From: Desulfobacterales bacterium
GTDB lineage: Bacteria > Desulfobacterota > Desulfobacteria > Desulfobacterales > Desulfosarcinaceae
Length of the DNA: 64,000 nucleotides
Assembly (NCBI GenBank): GCA_016218685.1
Contig: JACRDD010000004.1
Coordinates: 248,001-312,000 of the forward strand
Direction of reading: 5' to 3'
Shown: piece after piece, positions 54,458 to 63,005 of the stretch
Layout of the letters: each line of letters begins with the position of its first letter
Position numbering within the stretch: the stretch's first letter is position 1
Made by a program: the position numbers and the translations under genes
The notes under the pieces: model-generated
Databases searched by the model: none
What the model saw: the letters and a program-made list of their open reading frames with translations, nothing else
What the model was told of the DNA's origin: nothing

Positions 54458-55025
54458 CAGCCTCGTGCTGGTTTCCGGTCTGCCGCGCTCGGGCACCAGC
54501 ATGATGATGCGTATGCTGGACGCCGGCGGCATGCCCATCTACACCGACAATATCCGCAAGGCCAACGAGGACAATCCCAACGGCTATTACGAGTTGGAGA
54601 AGATCAAGCAGCTCGAACAGGATGCCACGTGGCTGAGGAACGAAAAAGGCAAAGCCATCAAAGCCATTTCGGCCCTGCTGCCGGCCCTGCCCAAGGATCT
54701 TTATTACCATGTGATTTTCATGCGCCGGCACATGCCCGAAATCCTGGCATCCCAACAAAAGATGCTCAAGCGGCGGGGCGTGGCCGACGACCAGATTCCC
54801 GATGCGCTCATGGCGGCCAAATACGAGGCGTATCTGGCGGCCACCTATAAATGGATCGCGAAGCAAAGCCACCTGAATGTGCTTTACGTTCACTATAACG
54901 AAGTATTGGCCGATCCCTGGAACCAGGCCCAACGGGTCAATGACTTCCTGGATAACCGGCTGAAAGTGGAGAACATGGTGCGCGTGGTGGACCCGGACCT
55001 TTACCGGCAGCGGAAGCAGGCTTGA
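54417..55025 (+). CDS. Short sulfotransferase-family protein
   Basis: 202 residues. The 5'-phosphosulfate loop is LVSGLPRSGTSMMMRMLDAG at residues 15-35; the 3'-phosphate region appears as FMRRHMPEILASQQKMLKRR near residue 100. This matches bacterial PAPS-dependent sulfotransferases of minimal size. It starts inside the hydrolase gene (41-base overlap) with GAGG nearby, so the two are coupled. It may add a sulfate head group to the lipid product. A nucleotide-binding role without sulfotransfer is possible, as the family is loosely conserved. Confidence 0.8.
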   Translation: MQPMQPLRLPKWPDSLVLVSGLPRSGTSMMMRMLDAGGMPIYTDNIRKANEDNPNGYYELEKIKQLEQDATWLRNEKGKAIKAISALLPALPKDLYYHVIFMRRHMPEILASQQKMLKRRGVADDQIPDALMAAKYEAYLAATYKWIAKQSHLNVLYVHYNEVLADPWNQAQRVNDFLDNRLKVENMVRVVDPDLYRQRKQA

Positions 55026-55097
55026 GAGAGGGGCAAGCCGGGCAACCGTCGGCCGTTGGCGATGACCCATCCTCAAGAAGGGAGAGGGGGAGTGAAC

Positions 55098-56600
55098 ATG
55101 AAACCCATACAATTACTGGAATCGAAGCAGCGCGGTTATCACCTTGCGGAATTGGTGGCCATGGGGGCAGATACGGCCAACGATCTGCTGGAACGGATGG
55201 AGCATTGGCTGAAGGCTTTGGAAGCGGCTTCCGAGGGCAACGGCTTGCTAAAGCAACTGGCCTACGACAGCTATCGACAATTCGATGGCCAGCCGACTCG
55301 TTTACGTGTAGCGCTGACCGCCTACGGCGAGGGAGAGTTGCGCAAAAAATTAGCGCAAATGCGTAAAATGATCGGCGATCGGCCCCAGGACGCTTTTTCT
55401 TTCCCGGCCGCGGGGCTCTTTTACGGCGCAGGCGAGACCAGCGCCCAAATGGCTTTCCTCTTCCCGGGACAAGGGTCCCAGTACCTGGGCATGGGCAAGG
55501 CCCTGGCGGATGCCTTTCCGGCCGCGCGTCGCGCCTGGGATACCCTGGGCCGCATGCGATTCGGCACCAAGAGCATCACGGAGATGGTTTTCCTGCCCGA
55601 TTCGATGAGCGAAGAAGAGAAGAAATGGGCTTTCCTGGAACTCTGTGGGGCGGAGTGGGCCAGCCCATCGATTGCCGTGGCCGGCGAGGCGATCTTGAAT
55701 CTGTTGGAAGAAATGGGCGTCCGACCGGATGCGGTCGGGTCGCATAGTTTCGGCGATATCGCCACCTTGCGCGCCGCGCATGTCATTTCCAGCGAAGATA
55801 TGCTCAAGGCAATCCGTCTGCGGGGGGATATGGGCGTTGCGTGTCCGCAAGCCACCCGGGGATGTATCCTGGTGGTGCCGGAATCCGCTGACAGAATAAA
55901 AGCCGAACTCGCCAGGCACGGCATCGAACAGGTTTGGGTCGCCAATTACAACTGGGGGAGCCAAACGGTTCTTTCCGGATTGAAGGCGGGCATCGCCAAA
56001 GCCAACGAAGTGTTCCAGGCGCAAGGCATCAATAGCCGGTTGATCCCCATATCGGCAGCGCCCCATTGTCCGCTGTCTTATAATGTTACCGAAGAGTTCT
56101 ACGAACACCTGAGGGCGGTTCCCTTCGCCAGAGCCGATTTCGAGGTTTACTCCAGCTTGTTCGGGCGCAAGGTCAATAACGATCCCGATCTGTTGCGCAA
56201 GATACTGAAGGTCCATAGCGAAAAGCCGGTACGCTTCCTGCGCCAGATCGAACAGATGCATCGTGATGGCGTTCGGATCTTCATCGAGGTGGGCCCGTCC
56301 GATGTATTGACCCAACTGGTGGGCCAGATTCTGGAAGGCAAGGCGCACGTCGCTTTGAGCACCGACCAGCGCAAAAAAGACGGTGTGCTGGTCTTTTTGA
56401 ACACGGTCGCCGAACTTTTCAAGGAGAACCGGATCAAGGATCTGTCACCGCTGTGGGAGGGCTATCGACTTCCGAGCACTGCAGGATTGGAAGCGCGCGG
56501 CAGAGCGATCGCTTCCGCCGCCGTGGAGAAGTACTTGTACCAATTGGACCTCGAATTCGCCAAGATCGAAAAGGGATACGTGACCGCCCAGGCGGTCTGA
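55098..56600 (+). CDS. Solitary acyltransferase-domain protein (PfaB/FabD-like)
   Basis: 500 residues. Residues 1-95 are helical; the AT domain spans about 115-430 with MAFLFPGQGSQYLGMGKALA, nucleophile in GSHSFGDIATL (Ser in place of the usual first Gly-His context), the NYNWGSQTVLSG strand and PHCPLSYNV for the catalytic histidine. There is a C-terminal tail of about 70 residues. ATG 55098 has GGGGGAG before it; the frame's earlier start at 55056 lacks one. It could load starter or extender units in trans, as PfaB does in polyunsaturated-fatty-acid synthesis. Confidence 0.9.
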   Translation: MKPIQLLESKQRGYHLAELVAMGADTANDLLERMEHWLKALEAASEGNGLLKQLAYDSYRQFDGQPTRLRVALTAYGEGELRKKLAQMRKMIGDRPQDAFSFPAAGLFYGAGETSAQMAFLFPGQGSQYLGMGKALADAFPAARRAWDTLGRMRFGTKSITEMVFLPDSMSEEEKKWAFLELCGAEWASPSIAVAGEAILNLLEEMGVRPDAVGSHSFGDIATLRAAHVISSEDMLKAIRLRGDMGVACPQATRGCILVVPESADRIKAELARHGIEQVWVANYNWGSQTVLSGLKAGIAKANEVFQAQGINSRLIPISAAPHCPLSYNVTEEFYEHLRAVPFARADFEVYSSLFGRKVNNDPDLLRKILKVHSEKPVRFLRQIEQMHRDGVRIFIEVGPSDVLTQLVGQILEGKAHVALSTDQRKKDGVLVFLNTVAELFKENRIKDLSPLWEGYRLPSTAGLEARGRAIASAAVEKYLYQLDLEFAKIEKGYVTAQAV

Positions 56601-56613
56601 CTTTAAATCTATC

Positions 56614-56631
56614 AAACTGACATATGAGTCT
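56614..56631. promoter_or_regulatory. Operator-like palindrome, site 2 of 4
   Basis: AAACTGACATATGAGTCT lies 13 bases after the acyltransferase stop and about 290 bases before the secreted-protein gene. The left half-site AAACTGACAT is identical to site 4. The rest of the 320-base gap 56601-56921 shows only a GGGGC-TTCG-GCCCC hairpin at 56767-56780. Confidence 0.5.
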
Positions 56632-56921
56632 ATGTTTAGGGTTTTTGAGATGGATTATTAGTATTTTCCCGATGGACAGCATAGGGCCATTAAAATAAAG
56701 TAGCTATGGTGTTAATAAAAATTACAAATCCAGAAGATACATCATGCGGCGATTGTACTTTCGGTGGGGGCTTCGGCCCCGGTCATCGACCCGCCGACAA
56801 GTCCGCAAATCTTCGTGTAACGGGGTGACGATTTTTCGCATAGGTTATCGTCCGGAGGGGATTTCGTTGCGTTGCCAAAAGGGGTGTTCAATTACATTAT
56901 GAGTAAGTAGAGGAGGTACAC

Positions 56922-58637
56922 ATGAAGAAGTTGGCCATCAGTCTATTCGTATTGGGATTCTCCTTGTATTGCGCGTTACCATGTTTTGGGATGGCATATC
57001 CGGCGCCAACCCCCACCCCGCCTTTCAACACCACACTCGTGGCCAAGGCTCCCGTCGATGAGTGCTTCAACGGCATCGGCGGAGACTATATCGCCGGTTC
57101 CAGTTGCAGCAGCAATCAAAAACCAAAGACCAATCAATCCTATGTGTGGGGGCTCACCAAGGCAGGGGATAACCTCTGGTTTGGGACCGCTGCCAATATG
57201 CTGTGTCTGATCAGGGCCTACGACGCTTACGAAAATGGACTCGAAGCGAGCCCCTATTGGAACGGTTTATGGACATGTGAATTCGACGAAGGGCAATACG
57301 TCAAAACGCAGATGCCATCGGTTACGGTACCGTCCATCTTCAGCGATTACCGGCCACCCAAAATTTATACCTACAACATCACCACCAAGGTTTTGACGGA
57401 TAAGACCCTGGAGATTACCAATCCCCAGGCGCAGTTGCTGCTCCAGGCGACCTTCGGTCTGCGCTCGGCCGTGACCTTCGGCAACTATGTCTTTTTGAGT
57501 GGCCCCATGGCGCTAGGCGCCGGCATCAACCTTTTTGCCTTCAATGCGACGACCGGCGCTTTCCTGGGAGCCGCCACCTTAAAGGATTTCCAGAACATCC
57601 GCAGATGGCTGGTTTTGAACAATGTGCTCTACGCAGCCGTCGGTGCCGAGGGCGGAGGCGGTAAGATATTGCGATGGACGGGGACTGCGGCAGCGCCCTT
57701 TACTTTCGCGGAGGTGGGGGTTGTGGATGGTGCCGCTAGCGAAATCGTGGCCCATGATGGCCGCATTTTCGTGGGCACCTGGCCCAGCCGCATCAATGGC
57801 GTAGCTAATATGGCCGGCCTCTGGATGAGCCCCGTGGTGCCTGCCACCGGCCTGACCGCCGCGGATGCCGCCAGTTGGCAAAAGGTCTGGCAGGCGGATA
57901 GATATGAACCCGATGCGCTCAATGCTTCCCTTTACGGCATGGGCGCCATGGCCTCCTATGGCGGCTATCTGTACTTTGGCACGATGCACGTGCAAGGCAA
58001 GGCTGCAAGGGTTTTCGCCAAACAGTACAACATCACGGGTAATGATGCCTTGTGGGAAACTTACAATAATTCGTGGCGCTCGGCGGCGATCTTTCGAGGC
58101 AGCAATTTAACCGCCACCACCCCCACGTTCGAACTGCTCTACGGCAACGCGACGCTGCCGGTCTACGTTTACAGCAATGGACGGGGGTATTGGACCAGTG
58201 CGAGAAACAGGATGGGCGGCGTTTCGGGTCGCTACGGTACCTCCGGCTTCGGTAACAAATACAACAATTACTGCTGGTCCATGGCGATTTATAATAGCCA
58301 ACTGTTCGTGGGCACCATGGACCATGGCTATCTGTGGCTGGATTGGGAACATCTCCAGGGCGTATATGACGGAGAGCCTTTCTATTCCTACATCCCTTAC
58401 TGGTACGATCGGGATCCGGAAGAGTGGGGCGCGGACCTGTGGCGTTTCACCTCGACCAGTTCGGCCGCGAGCCGCGTGAGCCGCGATGGATTGGGCAATT
58501 ACACCAACATGGGTTTCCGCAACATGATTGCCGATGAAGCCACCGGTTTGTATGTGGGCACCGCCAACCCCGCCAACCTGTATCGCGAAGATGGTGACCG
58601 TGGCGGTTGGGAATTGCTCAGGGTGACCAAAAGGTAA
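56922..58637 (+). CDS. Secreted protein with repeated Trp/Gly beta-sheet units, function unknown
   Basis: 571 residues. Signal peptide (KKLAISLFVLGFSLYCALPC) cut near FGMA. The mature protein starts with a PTPTPP stretch and then shows recurrent blade-like segments: NLWFGTAANM, NYVFLSGPM, NVLYAAVGAEG, GRIFVGTWPSR, GYLYFGTMHVQG, QLFVGTMDHGYLWLD and GLYVGTANPANLY. The spacing suggests a seven- or eight-bladed beta-propeller. No catalytic motif recognised. AGGAGG precedes the ATG. It lies between two operator-like palindromes inside the lipid locus, so it may be co-regulated with the synthase. Confidence 0.8.
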   Translation: MKKLAISLFVLGFSLYCALPCFGMAYPAPTPTPPFNTTLVAKAPVDECFNGIGGDYIAGSSCSSNQKPKTNQSYVWGLTKAGDNLWFGTAANMLCLIRAYDAYENGLEASPYWNGLWTCEFDEGQYVKTQMPSVTVPSIFSDYRPPKIYTYNITTKVLTDKTLEITNPQAQLLLQATFGLRSAVTFGNYVFLSGPMALGAGINLFAFNATTGAFLGAATLKDFQNIRRWLVLNNVLYAAVGAEGGGGKILRWTGTAAAPFTFAEVGVVDGAASEIVAHDGRIFVGTWPSRINGVANMAGLWMSPVVPATGLTAADAASWQKVWQADRYEPDALNASLYGMGAMASYGGYLYFGTMHVQGKAARVFAKQYNITGNDALWETYNNSWRSAAIFRGSNLTATTPTFELLYGNATLPVYVYSNGRGYWTSARNRMGGVSGRYGTSGFGNKYNNYCWSMAIYNSQLFVGTMDHGYLWLDWEHLQGVYDGEPFYSYIPYWYDRDPEEWGADLWRFTSTSSAASRVSRDGLGNYTNMGFRNMIADEATGLYVGTANPANLYREDGDRGGWELLRVTKR

Positions 58638-58682
58638 GGGCGTGAATTTTTCTGTTGACAGGGATCTTGGGCGTGATGTAAA

Positions 58683-58700
58683 AACCGACATGTCAGTTTA
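58683..58700. promoter_or_regulatory. Operator-like palindrome, site 3 of 4
   Basis: AAACCGACATGTCAGTTT, an 18-base palindrome with a single mismatch between arms, about 225 bases upstream of the acyl-CoA ligase. The best copy of the motif. Confidence 0.6.
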
Positions 58701-58736
58701 AATTGCGCCCTTCAAGTAACAAGAGTAGAACCCATA

Positions 58737-58766
58737 GGGGCCGATAGGATAACCCCATCGGCCCCA
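58737..58766 (+). terminator. Hairpin after the secreted-protein gene
   Basis: GGGGCCGAT and ATCGGCCCC pair over 9 bases with an 11-base loop. No T-run; it could be a processing or weak termination site. Confidence 0.4.
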
Positions 58767-58925
58767 TCTCCAACCAATTTATGACGAGGATCGGCGCGTG
58801 ATACGCGACCGATGTATGCCCAATAGGAAGAACGCTCTAGGCATCCTATGATCCCGTGGCCCTTGAATATTAGTGAACCTGTCGCTTTCTGTTGCTGATG
58901 CGATAGGGTGCCGAAGGAGACATGC

Positions 58926-60809
58926 ATGCGATCCCCCAAGTATCCCTGGTCTGCTGAGTACCGCGTCCTCGGAATCCCTGAGACGCTACGCCCTTACCCG
59001 GACAAACCCGTCTATGACATCCTCTACCGGACCGCGAAGAAATACAAAAATAACGGCCTGGTGCAGAACCATTTCAAGCTCACCTACCGTCAACTGGCCC
59101 AGGAGGTGGATCGGCTCGCCACCGTACTCCAACGAATGGGACTGAAAAAAGGCGATCGCGTGGCTACGCTTTTGCCTACCTCGATTCAGTTTTTCGTGGC
59201 CGATTATGCCATCTCCAGGGCGGGGCTGGTTCAGATTCCAAGCAGCCCTCTGGAGCCGCCGGCCAACCTGAAGCATAAGTTCGAGCAAGGCACGCCCCGG
59301 GCCTTGATTTGCCTGGATGAATATCTGGATGTGGCCAAGGCCGTGATGAAGCGTTCCAGTATCGAAAAGCTGCTGGTGACCACGATCAATGACTATTCGA
59401 ATAATCCGCCGACGAGCCGTCCGGACCTGGGCGGAGCCAACCAGTTCTGGATGAAGGACCTGATCGACCGCACACCGGCCGATCCGCCGGACTACGACTA
59501 CAATGTGGAAAAAGATCTGGAAACGCTGCTGTTTACCGGCGGCACGACCGGTTTGCCTAAGGGGTGCATGCTCACCCATCGAAACATCTACGCCAATGCC
59601 ATGCAAAACCTGCATGCCATGGGGCAGAGCGGGCAACTCATTGCCGGCGCGGTCTCGGTATTGCTCGGACTGCCGCTTTTTCACTCCTATGGTCATATGA
59701 TCATGCATGCCATGACCCTGTTCGGTTACAACCAGATCATGATCAACGACCCGCGCGACACCGCCGGCATGGTTAAAATGATCAAGGATTACCGCCCGCT
59801 CATTCAAATCGGCGTGCCCACGCAGTTCATGAAACTCTGCTACGCGGAGCTCAAGGGCGCCGGCATGCTCGGTCTTTCCGGCTCGGCGCCGTTGCCGCCC
59901 AACACCCAGCAGGAGTATGAAAAAGTCTCCAAGGGCGGCATCATGGAAGGCTACGGGTTGTCGGAGATGTCGCCGGTGACCCATTTGAACGGTACGTTTT
60001 TGGTAAGACTTTTCGGCGGCCGCATACCAGTGACGATCAACAGCTTCTTTCTCGGCATTCCCGGTGTCAAGCCCGTGCTCAACAAACTGCTTCGCCTGGC
60101 CGGCCCTAAAATAGTGGGCTATGTCACCACCCGACTCTTCTCGCTGCTCACCGTCGTGACCTCGTGGGGAAACAAACCGGGCAAGAAAAAGCCGGGCATC
60201 GAAAAGCGCGGCACCATCGGCATTCCATTTCCCGATACCGAAATCAAGATCGTCGATGCCATGGGCGCACCCTTGAGCTGGGAGGAGGTCGCCGCCGGGA
60301 TTCGCGGAGAGATGCTTTTAAGTGGCCCACAGCGTATGCTCGGTTACTGGCCCACCCCCGGCAACGGCATCGATGAGGACGGATTCATCCACACCAGCGA
60401 TATTGTACGCCTGGACGAGCGCGGCTATTTCTATATCGTGGACCGCACCAAGGACATGATCATCGTTTCCGGTTACAAAGTCTACTCGAGAGAGATCGAT
60501 GATCTGCTTGCCGAACACCCGGGTGTTGAGATCGGGGCCACGGTCGGCATCCCCGACCCCGAAAGAGAAGGCAGCGAGATTGTCGTCGTCTATGTTCAGC
60601 CCAGGCCGAACTTGCAAACGAAAATTACTTCGGAAGAGATCATCAAGTATCTCAGGGAAAGAGCTGCCCGGTACGCCATTCCAAAGAGAGTGATCGTGGT
60701 GGATGCCATGCCCCTGACCGAGGTTCAAAAGGTCGATAAGAAGTTGCTTAGAAAAATGGCCATCGACCAGATTCAAAAAGAAGTACAAACTGAAAAAGCT
60801 TGTGTATAA
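58926..60809 (+). CDS. Long-chain fatty-acid--CoA ligase (AMP-forming)
   Basis: 627 residues, FadD-like ANL enzyme: activates a fatty acid as acyl-AMP and then acyl-CoA. The ATP loop is LLFTGGTTGLPKGCMLTHRN near residue 200, the adenine motif EGYGLSEMSPVTH, the hinge TSDIVRLDERGYFYIVDRTK and KDMIIVSGYKVYSREID, and a C-terminal lysine in TEVQKVDKKLLR. ATG 58926 has AAGGAG 7 bases upstream; an in-frame GTG at 58908 overlaps that site. Followed after 21 bases by a thiolase. It could prime the synthase or reclaim its product. Confidence 0.94.
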   Translation: MRSPKYPWSAEYRVLGIPETLRPYPDKPVYDILYRTAKKYKNNGLVQNHFKLTYRQLAQEVDRLATVLQRMGLKKGDRVATLLPTSIQFFVADYAISRAGLVQIPSSPLEPPANLKHKFEQGTPRALICLDEYLDVAKAVMKRSSIEKLLVTTINDYSNNPPTSRPDLGGANQFWMKDLIDRTPADPPDYDYNVEKDLETLLFTGGTTGLPKGCMLTHRNIYANAMQNLHAMGQSGQLIAGAVSVLLGLPLFHSYGHMIMHAMTLFGYNQIMINDPRDTAGMVKMIKDYRPLIQIGVPTQFMKLCYAELKGAGMLGLSGSAPLPPNTQQEYEKVSKGGIMEGYGLSEMSPVTHLNGTFLVRLFGGRIPVTINSFFLGIPGVKPVLNKLLRLAGPKIVGYVTTRLFSLLTVVTSWGNKPGKKKPGIEKRGTIGIPFPDTEIKIVDAMGAPLSWEEVAAGIRGEMLLSGPQRMLGYWPTPGNGIDEDGFIHTSDIVRLDERGYFYIVDRTKDMIIVSGYKVYSREIDDLLAEHPGVEIGATVGIPDPEREGSEIVVVYVQPRPNLQTKITSEEIIKYLRERAARYAIPKRVIVVDAMPLTEVQKVDKKLLRKMAIDQIQKEVQTEKACV

Positions 60810-60830
60810 AGAACTTAAAGGAGTCATGGT

Positions 60831-62009
60831 ATGCAGGAATGTGTATTTATCGATGGCGTCAGAACCCCCAACGGCAGGGCACACAAAGACAAAGGCTGGT
60901 TTCGCAACATCCGGCCCGACGAACTTTTGACCGAAGTATACAAGGCCTTGTTCCAAAGAAACCCAAAAATTAAACCCGAAGATGTGGATGCCGTCTTTTG
61001 CGGCACGGCCAATATATCCGGCATGCAGAACGATATCGGCCGTCTGGCATGGCTGGCGTCCGGTCTGCCCGACTCGGTACCGTCCAACAGCATCAGCAAT
61101 CAGTGCCCCTCGGGCATGTCGGCCACCATGCACGCCGCCCGTGCCATCATCACCGGCGAAACCGACATCATGATCGCGGCCGGCGTGGAAGACATGGAAA
61201 AAGTACCCATGGGCGCCAACATGAATTTTCCGCCCCGGCTTTTGAAGTACTACAACGGCGCCGATCTTTTGATGGGCGCCACGGCCGAAAAAGTCGCGGA
61301 GCAGTGGTCGATTTCCAGGGAAGACATGGACAACATGGCCGCCTGGTCCAACCAGAAAGCCGCCGAAGCAAAAAAAGCAGGCAAATTTAAAAACGAAATC
61401 GTACCGGTCATGGGCCTGAAAGAAGACGGGACGCCCTTCCTGGTCGAACATGACCAGTGGGTTCGCGACAAGGTAGACCGGTCCAAGATGGCCACAATGC
61501 AGTCCAACTTCAAACCCAATGGCAATGTTACGGCGGCCAACGCTTCCCCCCTGACCCAGGGCGCCTGCGCACTGCTGATGATGAGCCGCAAGAAAGCCGA
61601 CGAATTGGGCCTGAGCTATTCATACAAGTACAAGATTGGCGTGCTGGCCGGATGCGATCCGACCGTGATGGGCATCGGTCCGATTCCGGCCGTCAAGAAG
61701 CTGTTCCAAAAAACGGGGCTCACTCCCAGGGACATCGGCCCCATTGAACTCAACGAGGCCTTCGCCAGTCAGTCACTGGCGTGCATCCGTTCATTAGAGC
61801 TGGACAACCCCAATGCGCCTTTCGAGAGAGTCAACGTTTGGGGGGGCGCGCTGGCACTGGGTCATCCCCTGGGGCAGTCGGGCGCGCGCATTCTCATTAC
61901 ACTGCTGAACGTTATGAAAACGGAGTTCCCGGAAGCAAGATACGGTTTGGCATCGTTGTGCGGCGCCTTCGGTAATGCCGGAGCGCTATTGATAGAAAAG
62001 GTAATCTAA
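60831..62009 (+). CDS. Thiolase (acetyl-CoA acyltransferase)
   Basis: 392 residues. Nucleophile cysteine in SNQCPSGMSATMHAA, NEAFASQSLAC, GGALALGHPLGQSGAR (catalytic His) and the second cysteine in SLCGAFGNAG. The full set of thiolase residues is present. It condenses or cleaves 3-ketoacyl-CoA. Directly downstream of the acyl-CoA ligase (21 bases), so both form one operon; the pair may degrade or provide acyl-CoA starters. No hydratase or dehydrogenase of beta-oxidation is adjacent. Confidence 0.95.
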   Translation: MQECVFIDGVRTPNGRAHKDKGWFRNIRPDELLTEVYKALFQRNPKIKPEDVDAVFCGTANISGMQNDIGRLAWLASGLPDSVPSNSISNQCPSGMSATMHAARAIITGETDIMIAAGVEDMEKVPMGANMNFPPRLLKYYNGADLLMGATAEKVAEQWSISREDMDNMAAWSNQKAAEAKKAGKFKNEIVPVMGLKEDGTPFLVEHDQWVRDKVDRSKMATMQSNFKPNGNVTAANASPLTQGACALLMMSRKKADELGLSYSYKYKIGVLAGCDPTVMGIGPIPAVKKLFQKTGLTPRDIGPIELNEAFASQSLACIRSLELDNPNAPFERVNVWGGALALGHPLGQSGARILITLLNVMKTEFPEARYGLASLCGAFGNAGALLIEKVI

Positions 62010-62022
62010 GCGCCGGCATCTC

Positions 62023-62060
62023 CCTGGCTGCCTTGGGGCTACTTCAGAAAGGCAGCCAGG
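62023..62060 (+). terminator. Probable terminator of the ligase-thiolase operon
   Basis: CCTGGCTGCCTT (62023-62034) and AAGGCAGCCAGG (62049-62060), a perfect 12-bp stem with a 14-base loop, 13 bases after the thiolase stop. The T-run is weak. Confidence 0.6.
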
Positions 62061-63005
62061 AAAGCCGTTTCGGCGATACAGGAATAGCCTAAAAATTGAA
62101 TAGGAAAACTACTAATTTCTACCATGTAGTAAAAAAGGTAAAATTATCGAGAGATTGAAAGTCCCACAGAAGATTGTTTGAAGTAATGTTATACTTTCAT
62201 TATTTGTAAATTATTATTGCAAGCGGCCAAGGGTTGTGATATAAAACTGACATGCCAGTTCAAATAAATTAGAGCCATCACGTGACCCTTGTAATCATAT
62301 TTTGTGTGTGCAATGCCATCGCGCAAATGGGGCTGTCCTGGAGGGTGAAATGCGCGCTGTATTTAAATCGCAGCGATGGTTTGAAGGCTCACAATCGGAT
62401 ATTCCGACGCGAGCTCCGTTCATCGGTGGCACTCCTCGCGATGGCCTATGGCAGGCTGCTTTTCACAATACGAAACCAACATCCAGGGGTACGCTTCACC
62501 AAACCCCTCAGTATTTCTACATATCATCCAATTCTTATCACTCTTACGAAACACGGCAACGCACCGCGGCGGCCCTTACGGCATAGCCCGGTGAGAAAGG
62601 GAGTAAGGCTTCAATGGGGTCCAACTGACTGTCAGGGATAGAATATTCCTGGGAAGTACCGGTCCGGATTGATGGCAATGGGTGACCGTGCCTATCGATG
62701 GAGGTGATGCGGTTCTTTCGGTCAGCGATTTCGTTCATCCTTTCGAAGCGTAGCAGCATGCCGTGCTTTCAGGGCCGGTAGTACACCGGCCTTACACTGA
62801 CTCGCATTATTGCCGAGGAATCGACTTTCGATGCAGCCATTTGGCTGTATCCGAGGCCCGTGATCGTATCCCAGGGGTGGCCAAGCGGTGCCGCCCGAAG
62901 CAGTGGATGTCTCGCGATCACTCGCCGACCGAAGTATCCATCGGCTGTTTCGGTGACAGCGTGCACCAAAAGGCGACGACCCAACCGCTTTTCAGAGGTA
63001 ATGAC
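62061..63005. other. Intergenic region without a supportable gene
   Basis: About 945 bases, AT-rich in the first third. Contents seen: operator-like site 4 (62244-62261), short ORFs without ribosome sites or family resemblance, and a GGCCGGT/ACCGGCC hairpin (62773-62791). Confidence 0.55.
62244..62261. promoter_or_regulatory. Operator-like palindrome, site 4 of 4
   Basis: AAACTGACATGCCAGTTC in an AT-rich stretch between the thiolase and the lipoprotein gene; nearly identical to site 3, and both continue with AAAT shortly after the palindrome. Confidence 0.55.

Noticed and set aside
62282-62641. Two overlapping small ORFs (119 and 94 codons)
   Set aside because: No ribosome site, no family resemblance and composition like non-coding DNA.
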